From assembly GCA_029265905.1 (NCBI GenBank), contig JAJUGR010000003.1, positions 111,556 through 175,555 on the forward strand: a DNA stretch of 64,000 nucleotides. The letters are read 5' to 3'. Position 1 is the stretch's first letter. Every line of letters starts with the position of its first letter. A program made the translations under genes and the position numbers. Origin of the DNA: Sporomusaceae bacterium (GTDB lineage Bacteria > Bacillota > Negativicutes > Acidaminococcales > JAJUGR01). Shown here piece by piece: positions 24,240-32,424 of the stretch. The notes under the pieces are model-generated. The model was not told where the DNA came from, did not search any database, and was given only the letters and a program-made list of their open reading frames with translations.

Positions 24240-24925
24240 GCCGCTTCCTCCTCATGCGTCCTGCACGGCAGGCAAAACCGGTGTACCGGCCGTCCCACCG
24301 CCAAATATTGAATGACGCGCTCCACCCTTCCCGTCTTCTGGAAATATTCCAGATAGCGGCGCGTCGTGGTCCGCGAAAGCCGGACGCCATCCGCCACCTC
24401 ATCAGCGGACAAGGGGTTGCCCCGCTCCGCCAAACACTGCAAAATCAAGGTCATGGTCTGGCAGCTGAAATTCTTCGGCATTTCCCCAACCTTCGACTCG
24501 GTGACGCGGCAAATCCCGTCAATGTCCCGTTGCGTCAGCCGGCTTTGCTGGCGCAATTTCAGCCAGAACGCATAGTAAGCTTCCAAGACGGCCTGCAAGC
24601 GGGTGCACGCGAACGGTTTGACCAGGTAGGCGATGACGCCCTGCCGCAGTACATGACTGACGGTTTGTGCATCATCAACCCCGGAAATGGCGATTACGTC
24701 GACCGCCCTGGCCTGCCGCCGAAGCTCCTGCAACACGGCCAAGCCGCCGCGATCCGGCAACAGCAACGCCAGGATCACCAGATCGACCGGATGTTGTTCG
24801 ACAAATGCCAGCGCCTCCTCACCATCTGAAACGGAGGCAACAACCCGAAAGCCATTTGTCGCTTCCGTGAACTGCTTGTTGATGGCTGCTACCATCGGAT
24901 CCTTTTCCACAATCAGGACACGCAC
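24224..24925 (-). CDS. CitB/DctR-like response regulator lacking the phospho-acceptor Asp
   Basis: About 233 residues. Receiver domain begins VRVLIVEKDPMVAAINKQF and keeps the switch lysine (AYLVKPF), but the phospho-acceptor position reads VILALLLPDRGG: the codon is GCG (Ala) where the family has Asp. A C-terminal helix-turn-helix follows (NPLSADEVADGVRLSRTTTRRYLEYFQKTGRVE), as in CitB/DpiA/MalR regulators of citrate or C4-dicarboxylate genes. No histidine kinase gene is nearby. It therefore probably works without phosphorylation. The GTG at 24925 is chosen by alignment with family N-termini; the track ORF is 17 codons longer. Confidence 0.85.
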   Translation of the reverse strand: MRVLIVEKDPMVAAINKQFTEATNGFRVVASVSDGEEALAFVEQHPVDLVILALLLPDRGGLAVLQELRRQARAVDVIAISGVDDAQTVSHVLRQGVIAYLVKPFACTRLQAVLEAYYAFWLKLRQQSRLTQRDIDGICRVTESKVGEMPKNFSCQTMTLILQCLAERGNPLSADEVADGVRLSRTTTRRYLEYFQKTGRVERVIQYLAVGRPVHRFCLPCRTHEEEAAWSAG

Positions 24926-25029
24926 GCTTTCATTGCGCCTATCTTCGTTATAACACTCCGTCTTCAAAAAAAACACCTCCTCGAAGTAACGAACATTTTT
25001 TCATCATGGCAGACGGACCCGCCTTAAGC

Positions 25030-25075
25030 AAAAGGAGGGCGCCCAAGATGACCTTAGCGGCCTGGCGCCCTCCTT
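25030..25075 (-). terminator. Intrinsic terminator after citF
   Basis: AAGGAGGGCGCC and GGCGCCCTCCTT form a 12-base stem followed on the minus strand by TTGC. It divides citDEF from the regulator-citC-citG-lctP group. Confidence 0.8.
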
Positions 25076-25089
25076 GCTGAGACGGAAGT

Positions 25090-26631
25090 TTATAAAATGG
25101 GACGGCGGATAACGTCCAGCACCGTGCCGTCGCGGTATTCAACGACGCCCATGATGTCGTCGCTGTACTCGATTTTCTCCGGCTTGCCGCCTAGCGCATA
25201 AGCTTTTTCTTTCAATGCTTCGATCGACATGATCGGTAGGCCGCTGTTTTTCAGGTTTTCCAGCAGATCGGCCCGGTTCGGGTTAACGGCGATTCCGCGG
25301 TCGGTGACGATAACGTCAACCGTTTCGCCCGGCGTGGAGATCGTTTGGACGGCGTCCGTAACCATCGGCAAGCGGCCGCGCAAGAGCGGCGCGACGATGA
25401 TCGTACATTTGGCGCCGGCGGAGGCATCGGGATGGCCGCCAAGCGCGCCCATCATGATGCCGGAAGAATCGGTCATGACGTTGACGTTGAAGTTCGTATC
25501 AACCTCCGTCGCGCCCAGCACGACGTAGTCGAGCTGATTGACCATCGCCCCCTTGTTCCAGGGGTTGGCGTAGAAGGAACACTCGTATTCGCGGTGTTTC
25601 GGATTGCTGCGGATCGATTCGATCGCCCGCAAATCAAAGCTCTGCACGTCAAACAGCGTCCCGATCAAGCCTTCGTCCAGCAGGTCGCAAAACGGGCCAG
25701 GGATGCCGCCGATCGCCAGTCTGGCGCGGATTTTCTCGCGCAGCATCGTTTCGCGCAGGTATTTTCCGGTCGCGACGGAAGCCGCGCCAGCGCCAAGCTG
25801 CATGGCGAATTCAGGCTTGAAGTAGCCGGCCCGTTCAATGACTTTAGCCGCCATTTTAGCGATGTGCAGGTCGCGGGGGTTGGTCGTCACGCGCAGCGCG
25901 CCGGAGGAAATCCCGGCCGGATTGCCGATTGAATCGACCTTGACGATGTAGTCGACCTGGTACTGCGGGATGCTGACCGGGAAGACCGGATGGTCGACCA
26001 GGTTGTCCGTAATGGCGACCACCGTATCGGCCATGCGGGCGTCGACCATGGCGTAACCCATGGAACCGCAAGCCGCCGGGCCGTCGACGCCGTTGATGTT
26101 GCCGTAGGTGTCGCAGGTTGGTGCGGCAATGAAGGTTACGTCGATCTTCAGTTCGCCGCACTCAATTGCGCGCACGCGGCCGCCGTGCGAGCGGATGACC
26201 GTCGGTTTCGACAGTTGGTTTAACGTCAGGAAACGCCCCAGCTTGTTGCGCAAGCCGCTTGTTTCGGCAGCGATCAGCACGCCTTGTTCAAAATAGGGGA
26301 TCAACTCGTCATTCGTGTCGAGAAATGAACTGGGCGCCAGCGTCAAGTTTTTAATCCCGCGGCGGGCGATGGCGCTAATCACCATATTCATGACATAGTC
26401 GCCGTTGCGGAGGCCGTGATGGAAAGAAATCGTCATGCCGTCTCTCAGGCCCGAAGCATCGATCGCCTCTTCAATCGACTTCAGCACCTTCTCCGTGCCG
26501 GGGAAAACCGCCTTGAGCTTCGGCCCGGCCATTCGTCCGTCCGGCTGCGTGGCAAACGGACCGGCGTACGGTTTCACCTCTTTATAACCCTGTATGCTAA
26601 CGGGTATTTCCCGTCCTGCTGCATTTTTCAT
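25090..26631 (-). CDS. citF: Citrate lyase alpha subunit (citrate:acetyl-ACP transferase)
   Basis: 513 residues, the usual CitF length. It swaps the acetyl group on CitD for citrate, giving citryl-ACP. The product has the expected CitF features: MKNAAGREIPVSIQGYKEVKPYAG, GMTISFHHGLRNGD, IRSHGGRVRAIECGELKIDVTFIAAPTCD and a late VTDRGIAVNPNRADL. The ATG overlaps the citE stop (TAATG), with GGAGGAAGCC upstream, so translation is coupled. The complex acts in the cytoplasm during anaerobic citrate fermentation. Confidence 0.97.
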   Translation of the reverse strand: MKNAAGREIPVSIQGYKEVKPYAGPFATQPDGRMAGPKLKAVFPGTEKVLKSIEEAIDASGLRDGMTISFHHGLRNGDYVMNMVISAIARRGIKNLTLAPSSFLDTNDELIPYFEQGVLIAAETSGLRNKLGRFLTLNQLSKPTVIRSHGGRVRAIECGELKIDVTFIAAPTCDTYGNINGVDGPAACGSMGYAMVDARMADTVVAITDNLVDHPVFPVSIPQYQVDYIVKVDSIGNPAGISSGALRVTTNPRDLHIAKMAAKVIERAGYFKPEFAMQLGAGAASVATGKYLRETMLREKIRARLAIGGIPGPFCDLLDEGLIGTLFDVQSFDLRAIESIRSNPKHREYECSFYANPWNKGAMVNQLDYVVLGATEVDTNFNVNVMTDSSGIMMGALGGHPDASAGAKCTIIVAPLLRGRLPMVTDAVQTISTPGETVDVIVTDRGIAVNPNRADLLENLKNSGLPIMSIEALKEKAYALGGKPEKIEYSDDIMGVVEYRDGTVLDVIRRPIL

Positions 26632-27539
26632 TAGGCTTCCTCCTTCCGGTAAACGCCCGCGGCCGTGGCAAGGGCCAGCACGCGTTGGGCGCGAATGACC
26701 ATCGGCATGTCAATCATCTTGCCGTCGAGCGCAATAACGCCGGATTTTTTCGTCTGGGCTTCCTCAAATACGCCCAGCACGCGGTGCGCGTAATGAATCT
26801 CTTTTTCCGACGGGGTGAAGACTTCGTGGATAATGTCAATTTGGCGCGGATTGACGCAGGACTTGCCGTCAAAGCCCAGCTCCTTGACGAGCTGCACTTC
26901 GTTGCGCAGCGTTTCTTCGTCGCGGATGTCGGAGAAAACCGAGTCAATCGCCTGGATGCCGGCTTCGCGCGCGGCAAATACGATCATGCTTCGGGCCACA
27001 AACAGCTCGCGGCCGGCGGTGATGGCGTTGCCCTTTGTTTTCTCCGTTTTCAGGGAAGCGGAAAAATCCTCGCCGCCGATCGCCAGCGCCATCATGCGTG
27101 GGCTGGCCGAAGCGATTTCATACGCATTGCGGAGCCCTTTCGGCGTTTCCACCGAAACCATGATCTGGATCGAACCCGGCTCATAGCCGTATTCCTTCTC
27201 CGCTTTCGTGATGATGTTGTCGATGTCGCGGATTTCGTCGCCGGTTTCGCCCTTCGGCAGGCGGATGTAATCCGGCTTGGCGGCGAGCAGGCATTCCAGA
27301 TCGTCATAACCCCAAGGCGTGCTGATGTGGTTGATCCGGACGCCGATTTCACAAGAATACTGCAAGTTTTTTATCGCATGGTAAACCAGGTCGCGGGCGC
27401 TGTCCTTCTCCATAACGGAAACGGAATCCTCCACGTCAAAAATGACGCTGTCCGCCCCATAAATATCAGCGTTTTGCAGCAGGCCAGGATTGTTGCCGGC
27501 CGCATACATAACGGTTCGCCGCAATTTTTCTTTCGCCAC
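26631..27539 (-). CDS. citE: Citrate lyase beta subunit (citryl-ACP lyase)
   Basis: 302 residues from the GTG at 27539, which follows GGAGGAGTTATC; the track ORF runs 37 codons upstream through citD. CitE cleaves citryl-ACP into oxaloacetate and acetyl-ACP. Visible marks are RRTVMYAAGNNPGLLQNADIYGADSVIFDVEDSV, VRINHISTPWGYDDL, the Mg-binding MALAIGGEDFSASL and GFDGKSCVNPRQI. It lies between citD (13 bases) and citF (overlapping), the standard citDEF order. Confidence 0.97.
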   Translation of the reverse strand: MAKEKLRRTVMYAAGNNPGLLQNADIYGADSVIFDVEDSVSVMEKDSARDLVYHAIKNLQYSCEIGVRINHISTPWGYDDLECLLAAKPDYIRLPKGETGDEIRDIDNIITKAEKEYGYEPGSIQIMVSVETPKGLRNAYEIASASPRMMALAIGGEDFSASLKTEKTKGNAITAGRELFVARSMIVFAAREAGIQAIDSVFSDIRDEETLRNEVQLVKELGFDGKSCVNPRQIDIIHEVFTPSEKEIHYAHRVLGVFEEAQTKKSGVIALDGKMIDMPMVIRAQRVLALATAAGVYRKEEA

Positions 27540-27552
27540 GATAACTCCTCCT

Positions 27553-27828
27553 TTATTCGTTGCTGGCGCGTTTGATCGCCGTTTTGATCCGCGCTTCGAT
27601 CGTGCAGTCCATGGCGCCCTTTTCCGTCGCATGAACGACGGCGTCTGCAATCCCCGCCGCTTGCAGCGTCTTAGCGATTAACTGCTTAATATGGCTGCCA
27701 TGCTGACGCATCGTCGGGCTGACCAATTCCACCTGGATACCCGCACCGGCCTCCGCCGGGGCTAAGACAACCAGAATATCTGTCGACTCCATCGTGCCGG
27801 CTTGCGCCGTTCTTACTAACTTGCTCAT
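27553..27828 (-). CDS. citD: Citrate lyase acyl carrier protein (gamma subunit)
   Basis: 91 residues. CitD carries the phosphoribosyl-dephospho-CoA arm on a serine; here that segment is QAGTMESTDILVVLAP. GGGGGATTGG precedes the ATG. It is first in the citDEF transcript, so the promoter lies in the 188-base region shared with the divergent LysR gene. Confidence 0.96.
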   Translation of the reverse strand: MSKLVRTAQAGTMESTDILVVLAPAEAGAGIQVELVSPTMRQHGSHIKQLIAKTLQAAGIADAVVHATEKGAMDCTIEARIKTAIKRASNE

Positions 27829-27909
27829 CCAATCCCCCTGCCTTCTTATTTGTTATCTGTACGCAACTTCAGTGTAGCAGAAGCGCGTAAATTCAGATAA
27901 TATCGCCTG

Positions 27910-27927
27910 CTTATCACCAGCGATAAG
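27910..27927. promoter_or_regulatory. Palindromic operator in the citD/LysR divergent region
   Basis: CTTATCACCAGCGATAAG is an inverted repeat (CTTATC/GATAAG, six-base centre) with T-N11-A spacing typical of LysR-family sites. It lies about midway between citD and the divergent LysR gene. Related half sites (GATATCG, GATAATATC) surround it. Confidence 0.55.
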
Positions 27928-28016
27928 AAACCGATATCGCGCATCAAGAAACAGGATTTCGCCTAAGCCAACGCGAATCAATAGTTTTAATCTCTTGAGC
28001 GAACGGAGGTCTCGTT

Positions 28017-28910
28017 GTGGAAGATCTGGACTGGCTATTATTAAAGACGTTGTACGAGAAAAAGACGATCACCAAGACAGCGGAAGCGCTGTTCATCTCG
28101 CAACCGGCCATTACCAATCGTTTGCGCAAAATTGAGGACGAATTTGGCGTCACCATCGCCCACCGCGATAACAAAGGCATTTACCTGACGCCGCAGGGCG
28201 AGTTTTTGGCTGTCTCAGCGGAAAAGGTCCTGCAAACCATGCGCGACATCAAGGATCAGGTGTTGAGCATGGATCAGGAAGTGAAGGGCACGCTGCGCAT
28301 CGGCGCCTCCAACTTTTTCACCAAATATGTCCTGCCCGGCCTGCTCAAACAGTTCAGCGCCGACAATCCCCACGTAGAGTTCCAGGTGACGACTACCTGG
28401 AGCAAGGACGTGCTCCAGCTGCTCTATAAGCACGCCATCCACGTCGCGTTTATCCGCAGCGAACACACGTGGCCCGGCGGGGCGCAGTTATTGTTCGAGG
28501 AACCGATTTGTATCGTTTCGAAAAAAACCATTGATTTGAATAAATTGCCCACCCTTCCCCGCATCGATTACCAAACCGAGCATTCCATCAAAAGCCTGAT
28601 CGACGCCTGGTGGTGCGCCCGCTATAACGCACCGCCGACGATCAGCATGAACGTCGACCGGGTGGATACCTGCAAGGAAATGGTATTAAACGGCTTAGGA
28701 TACGCCTTCTTGCCCGGCATGATCATTCGCGACACGCCGGAGCTAGAGACGATTGTCCTCACCGACGCCGCCGGCCAGCCGCTGTCGCGCAAAACCTGGA
28801 TGCTCTATCACCACTCCGTCGAAAACGTCCGCTTCGCCAAGGTCTTCATTGACTTTGTCCGCAGCATTCCGTTTGCGTCCTGGCCGATAACGGACAAAAA
28901 GCCGCGTTGA
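28017..28910 (+). CDS. LysR-family transcriptional regulator
   Basis: 297 residues, GTG start after GAACGGAGGTCTC. The N-terminal helix-turn-helix is plain (LYEKKTITKTAEALFISQPAITNRLRKIEDEFG), followed by the effector domain with LRIGASNFFTKYVLPGLLKQF and a late FLPGMIIRD. It is divergent from citDEF and probably regulates it, as CitR-like LysR proteins do, with the operator at 27910-27927. The gene's last codons form the left arm of a terminator hairpin. Confidence 0.92.
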   Translation: MEDLDWLLLKTLYEKKTITKTAEALFISQPAITNRLRKIEDEFGVTIAHRDNKGIYLTPQGEFLAVSAEKVLQTMRDIKDQVLSMDQEVKGTLRIGASNFFTKYVLPGLLKQFSADNPHVEFQVTTTWSKDVLQLLYKHAIHVAFIRSEHTWPGGAQLLFEEPICIVSKKTIDLNKLPTLPRIDYQTEHSIKSLIDAWWCARYNAPPTISMNVDRVDTCKEMVLNGLGYAFLPGMIIRDTPELETIVLTDAAGQPLSRKTWMLYHHSVENVRFAKVFIDFVRSIPFASWPITDKKPR

Positions 28911-28936
28911 AACGTCGTGTTCAACGCGGCTTTTTG
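28896..28936 (+). terminator. Intrinsic terminator of the LysR gene
   Basis: AAAAAGCCGCGTTGA and TCAACGCGGCTTTTT make a 15-base perfect stem; the stop codon lies within the left arm. Confidence 0.9.
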
Positions 28937-29095
28937 CTTGCCAGGATCGACGTCATACATTTTCACTATGGAACCGGTATTTTATTGGTATTATTCATGT
29001 GGTCTCGACTTTGCTATGATGAGAGAAAAATGCGCGTTCCCACCAAGGAACAGCGGCGGCCAACGCGCACCAGCAAACACCGGAGGTGACCAACC

Positions 29096-30367
29096 ATGCT
29101 TTTTGCCGGCGTGGCCATTATTCTTGCGGCCGTATATCTGTTGATCAAGCGCTATGAATCCCGCATGATTTTGATCGGGGCGGGGCTGTTAATGACGGCG
29201 CTAGCCGGGACGCCGCTGGCGGCCTTCCAGGCCTTCAGCCAGTCGATGGTGACCAAAGAACTGATCCAAACGATTTGCCCGGTCATGGGCTTTGCCTACG
29301 TCATGCAGGCCACCAAGTGCGACAAGCACCTCATTAGCCTCGTCGCCAAAGCGTTGCAAAAAGTGCGCCCCGTCCTGATCCCCGGGGCTGTCCTAGGCAC
29401 CTTTGCCATCAACATCTCCCTGCCCAGCGCGGCTGGTACCGGCGCCGCCGTCGGGGCCATCTTTATTCCGCTGCTGATTTCGTCGGGCGTGCATCCGGCG
29501 ACCGCCGCTGCTGCCGTGCTAGCCGGGACGTTCGGCAGCAACCTTAGTCCCGGGCTGCCCCACAACCCCTTCGTCGCCAAGCTGGCGAACACGGATGTGT
29601 TGACCGTCATCAGCGTCCATGCGCTGACCGATATCGTCTGCGGCCTCATTGCCGCGTTCGGGCTGTTGCTGGTTGACAAATTTCTCGCCAAGCGAGCGCT
29701 TGACAATTCTTATCTGGAAACGGGCGACGCGCTCATGCCCGACAGCCTGTCAGACGAAAAAGCCAATCTGCTTTACGCCATCGTCCCAGTGGTGCCCGTC
29801 GTGCTGCTGGTATTAGGGGCGACCAACGCCGTTCCCGCCTTGGCCAAGCTCGAAGTGGCGCACAGCATGCTGATCGGCTGCTTATTAGGCATACTTGTTA
29901 CGAGACAAAATCCTGGAAAGATCACCAAAGAGTTTTTCAAGGGTTTGGGGGACGCCTACGGCGACATCCTGGGGATCATCATTGCCGCCTATGTCTTTGT
30001 CGCCGGCATGGAAAGCCTGGGGCTGGTCAAGGCGCTGATTGCGGCGATGGTCGACTCCTCCGCCTGGGCCAAGTACGCCGCTGTTTTCGGCCCGTTTTTG
30101 CTGGCCGTCATCTCCGGAACAGGCAATGCGGCGGCGTTTGCCTTCAACCAGGCCGTGACGCCGAACGCCGCACAGTTCGGCATGGACATCGTCAACATGG
30201 GCAGCCTCGCCACGCTCGGCGGCGTCCTGGGCCGCACCATGTCGCCAATCGCTGGCGTGACGATCGTCTGCGCGTCTTTGGCCGGCGCCTCGCCGTTTGA
30301 AGTGGCCAAGCGAAACACGCCAGCGATGCTTGTTGCCGCCGGCGCCACGATCGTCATGCTGACGTGA
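29096..30367 (+). CDS. DcuC-family C4-dicarboxylate transporter
   Basis: 423 residues with around 12 membrane segments. DcuC family features: FAINISLPSAAGTGAAVGAIFIPLLISSGVHPATAAAAVLAGTFGSNLSPGLPHNPFVAK, and near the C-terminus SGTGNAAAFAFNQAVTPNAAQFGMDI and LGRTMSPIAGV. Such carriers exchange or export succinate, fumarate, malate or aspartate under anaerobic conditions. Here it would fit export of succinate from citrate-derived oxaloacetate. Ribosome site GGAGGTG. A TATGAT at 29015-29020 may be its -10 box. Confidence 0.88.
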   Translation: MLFAGVAIILAAVYLLIKRYESRMILIGAGLLMTALAGTPLAAFQAFSQSMVTKELIQTICPVMGFAYVMQATKCDKHLISLVAKALQKVRPVLIPGAVLGTFAINISLPSAAGTGAAVGAIFIPLLISSGVHPATAAAAVLAGTFGSNLSPGLPHNPFVAKLANTDVLTVISVHALTDIVCGLIAAFGLLLVDKFLAKRALDNSYLETGDALMPDSLSDEKANLLYAIVPVVPVVLLVLGATNAVPALAKLEVAHSMLIGCLLGILVTRQNPGKITKEFFKGLGDAYGDILGIIIAAYVFVAGMESLGLVKALIAAMVDSSAWAKYAAVFGPFLLAVISGTGNAAAFAFNQAVTPNAAQFGMDIVNMGSLATLGGVLGRTMSPIAGVTIVCASLAGASPFEVAKRNTPAMLVAAGATIVMLT

Positions 30368-30400
30368 AAACAGGCGCATGAATTATCCGTTGCAACAATA

Positions 30401-30450
30401 AAACCGCTTCCATCGTGCTGTAAACGCGATTGAGGCGGTTTCATTTTTTC
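30401..30450. terminator. Terminator between the convergent dcuC-like and EamA genes
   Basis: AAACCGCTTCCATCG and CGATTGAGGCGGTTT pair with one mismatch and one wobble around a ten-base loop, followed by TCATTTTTTC on the plus strand. Confidence 0.8.
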
Positions 30451-31336
30451 ACATGCGTTGTTCGTCCGTCCGCAAGTTCGGCAACTGCGTCGCCAGCATG
30501 CCCAGCGCCATCAGCGCCATGCCCAGCAGTTCGCGCGTGCCCAGCACCTCGTGCAGGATCAAATAGCCGCCCAGCGCGGCAAACACGGTTTCCAGACTCA
30601 AAATAATGGCGGCATGCGTCGGTTCGGCATGCTTTTGGCCAATGATTTGCAGCGTGTAGGCCACGCCGACCGAACAAAGGCCGCCGTATAAAATCGGCAC
30701 GGCCGCCTGGATGATGCCGTGCAGCAGAATTTCCTCCGTCAGCAGGGCCACGCCAAGGCTCAGCACGGCGCACGCCACAAACTGATAAAAAGCCAGCTGC
30801 AGGCTGTCAACGCGGTTGGCATAGCGGTCAATCAGCAAAATATGGGCTGTCCAAAAACTGGCGCCAATGAACTCCAATAAATCGCCATAGGAAATCGTAA
30901 AATTGCTTTTGACGCAGAGAAAATACAGCCCGCTGATCGCCAAAACAGCGCCGAACCAGGTGTTGGCGGTAATCTGCTGCCGAAGAAACACGCCCGCCAG
31001 CGGCACCAAGACAATGTACAAGCAGGTGATGAACGCCGCTTTTCCAGCCGTCGTATACACAAGCCCGATCTGCTGCAAGGACGAGGCAATAAATAAAATG
31101 ACTCCGAAGACAAGGCCAATGCGCCAGCAGCAGCCGGCGTCAGCGGCCTGCGCCCGTTTGTCGCGGATTCGCGCAAAATGCCAAATTAACGGGAGCAGAG
31201 AAACCGCCCCCAGCGCAAACCGAATGCCATTAAAGGTATACGGTCCCACATAGTCCATCCCCACCCGTTGAGCCACGAACGCAAAACCCCAGATAAACGC
31301 CGTCAGCATCAACATCAAATTAGCTTTTGTTTTCAC
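30449..31336 (-). CDS. DMT-superfamily (EamA) transporter
   Basis: 295 residues, ten predicted membrane segments in two EamA halves. First half starts MKTKANLMLMLTAFIWGFAFVAQRVGM and includes NGIRFALGAVSLLPL; second half starts GDLLEFIGASFWTAHILLID and ends with the diagnostic AIILSLETVFAALGGYLILHEVLGTRELLGMALM. Members export amino acids or other small metabolites. Neither upstream nor downstream neighbours point to a substrate. The last gene part overlaps the terminator. Confidence 0.88.
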   Translation of the reverse strand: MKTKANLMLMLTAFIWGFAFVAQRVGMDYVGPYTFNGIRFALGAVSLLPLIWHFARIRDKRAQAADAGCCWRIGLVFGVILFIASSLQQIGLVYTTAGKAAFITCLYIVLVPLAGVFLRQQITANTWFGAVLAISGLYFLCVKSNFTISYGDLLEFIGASFWTAHILLIDRYANRVDSLQLAFYQFVACAVLSLGVALLTEEILLHGIIQAAVPILYGGLCSVGVAYTLQIIGQKHAEPTHAAIILSLETVFAALGGYLILHEVLGTRELLGMALMALGMLATQLPNLRTDEQRM

Positions 31337-31434
31337 CGAATCCCTCCCCTAGCCGCGCACGCTTCAGCCAAGCGCGACGTGCGCCATCTGACAAGTTTCG
31401 CGGCCCTTTCCGGCACGGGCTCGACGATGCTTGG

Positions 31435-32358
31435 CTAAAACAGCAAAGGCGCCAGGTATACCGCCACGGTCAACGTAATGCAACTGAGCAAAGTGGACAC
31501 CAACACCGCCTGCGCCGCAAATTCAGGTTCATTGTGATATTCCAGCGCCAAGGCCGCACTGTTGCGCGAAGAGGGCATGGCGCTGGCAATCCACAAGGTT
31601 TGCGCAACGATTCCGTCCAGTTGGAATAAATGGATCAGGCCAAAAGAGAGGGCGGGAGAAACGAGCAAGCGCACCGCACTGCTCAACAGCACCTTCGCGC
31701 CGTCTTTTCCCAACTTCACGGCGGCGATTTGCGCGCCGATCGCCACCAGCGCCAACGCCAACATGCCATTGGCCGCCGCACTCATCGGGATCCAGATAAA
31801 ATCCGGCACCTTGATTCCCCGGACGTTGCAGATCAACCCCAAAATCAAGCAGTAAAAAACCGGCATTTTCCCTAATTGCCGCAGTGTTTTCCCCAAACCA
31901 ACCTGTGCGGAACTCGTATTGATGATGCCATAAGTGAAAACAGCAATGACTTCAAACAAGACCACTACCATTTGGACGGACATGGCCAACGGGTTGTGAT
32001 GGAAAGCCAAGTCATTCACAGGAATCCCCACGTTGCCGTTATTGGTAAGCACGACACTGTTTGAAAAAGCCACGCCCATCTTTTTATCATGGCGGCATAT
32101 TTTGTTGATGAGCAGCGACAACAAATATAATGATGCAAATTGAACCGCCAAAAAGCCAAAAATCGCTAACAGCAGCCCGGCGGTGGCTTTTGCCTCATAG
32201 ATTTTCACAAAGGCTAGCGCCGGTATATAGTAGTAAAAAAGCAGTTTGGACAAAGTGTTCATTTCCAATTTAAACGAACGATGCAGCAACACGCCCACGC
32301 CAATGGACAGCATAATCGGTAAGACCACCTGCTGCATGAGATTATATAAAATCGCCAT
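31435..32358 (-). CDS. AEC-family transporter (auxin efflux carrier / malate permease type)
   Basis: 307 residues with about ten membrane segments in two halves, starting MAILYNLMQQVVLPIMLSIGVGVLLHRSF and containing GIPVNDLAFH after NNGNV, and near the end the family segment IASAMPSSRNSAALALEY. Bacterial AEC members move malate, malonate or other carboxylates. GGAGGTTTTCATTT precedes the ATG, but that site is one arm of a hairpin (32365-32408), so initiation may be controlled by folding. A carboxylate substrate fits the rest of the window. Confidence 0.87.
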   Translation of the reverse strand: MAILYNLMQQVVLPIMLSIGVGVLLHRSFKLEMNTLSKLLFYYYIPALAFVKIYEAKATAGLLLAIFGFLAVQFASLYLLSLLINKICRHDKKMGVAFSNSVVLTNNGNVGIPVNDLAFHHNPLAMSVQMVVVLFEVIAVFTYGIINTSSAQVGLGKTLRQLGKMPVFYCLILGLICNVRGIKVPDFIWIPMSAAANGMLALALVAIGAQIAAVKLGKDGAKVLLSSAVRLLVSPALSFGLIHLFQLDGIVAQTLWIASAMPSSRNSAALALEYHNEPEFAAQAVLVSTLLSCITLTVAVYLAPLLF

Positions 32359-32364
32359 AAATGA

Positions 32365-32408
32365 AAACCTCCATTATCAAGTTCTATTTTACCTGACAAT
32401 GGAGGTTT
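32365..32408 (-). promoter_or_regulatory. Hairpin that pairs with the ribosome site of the AEC transporter gene
   Basis: AAACCTCCATT and AATGGAGGTTT form an 11-base perfect stem with a 22-base loop. The right arm on the minus strand contains GGAGG, the ribosome site of the AEC gene, and the arm ends in TTTTCATTT, so it could also stop transcription coming from the membrane ferredoxin operon. Confidence 0.6.
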
Positions 32409-32424
32409 ACACATGCCTTTTCGT

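Noticed and set aside
29000-29015. TGGTCTCGACTTTGCT as a fifth sigma-54 promoter before the DcuC-type gene
   Set aside because: Spacing fits, but the conserved C after TGG is T and the rest of the -24 box does not match; an overlapping TATGAT is at least as likely to be a sigma-70 -10 box.
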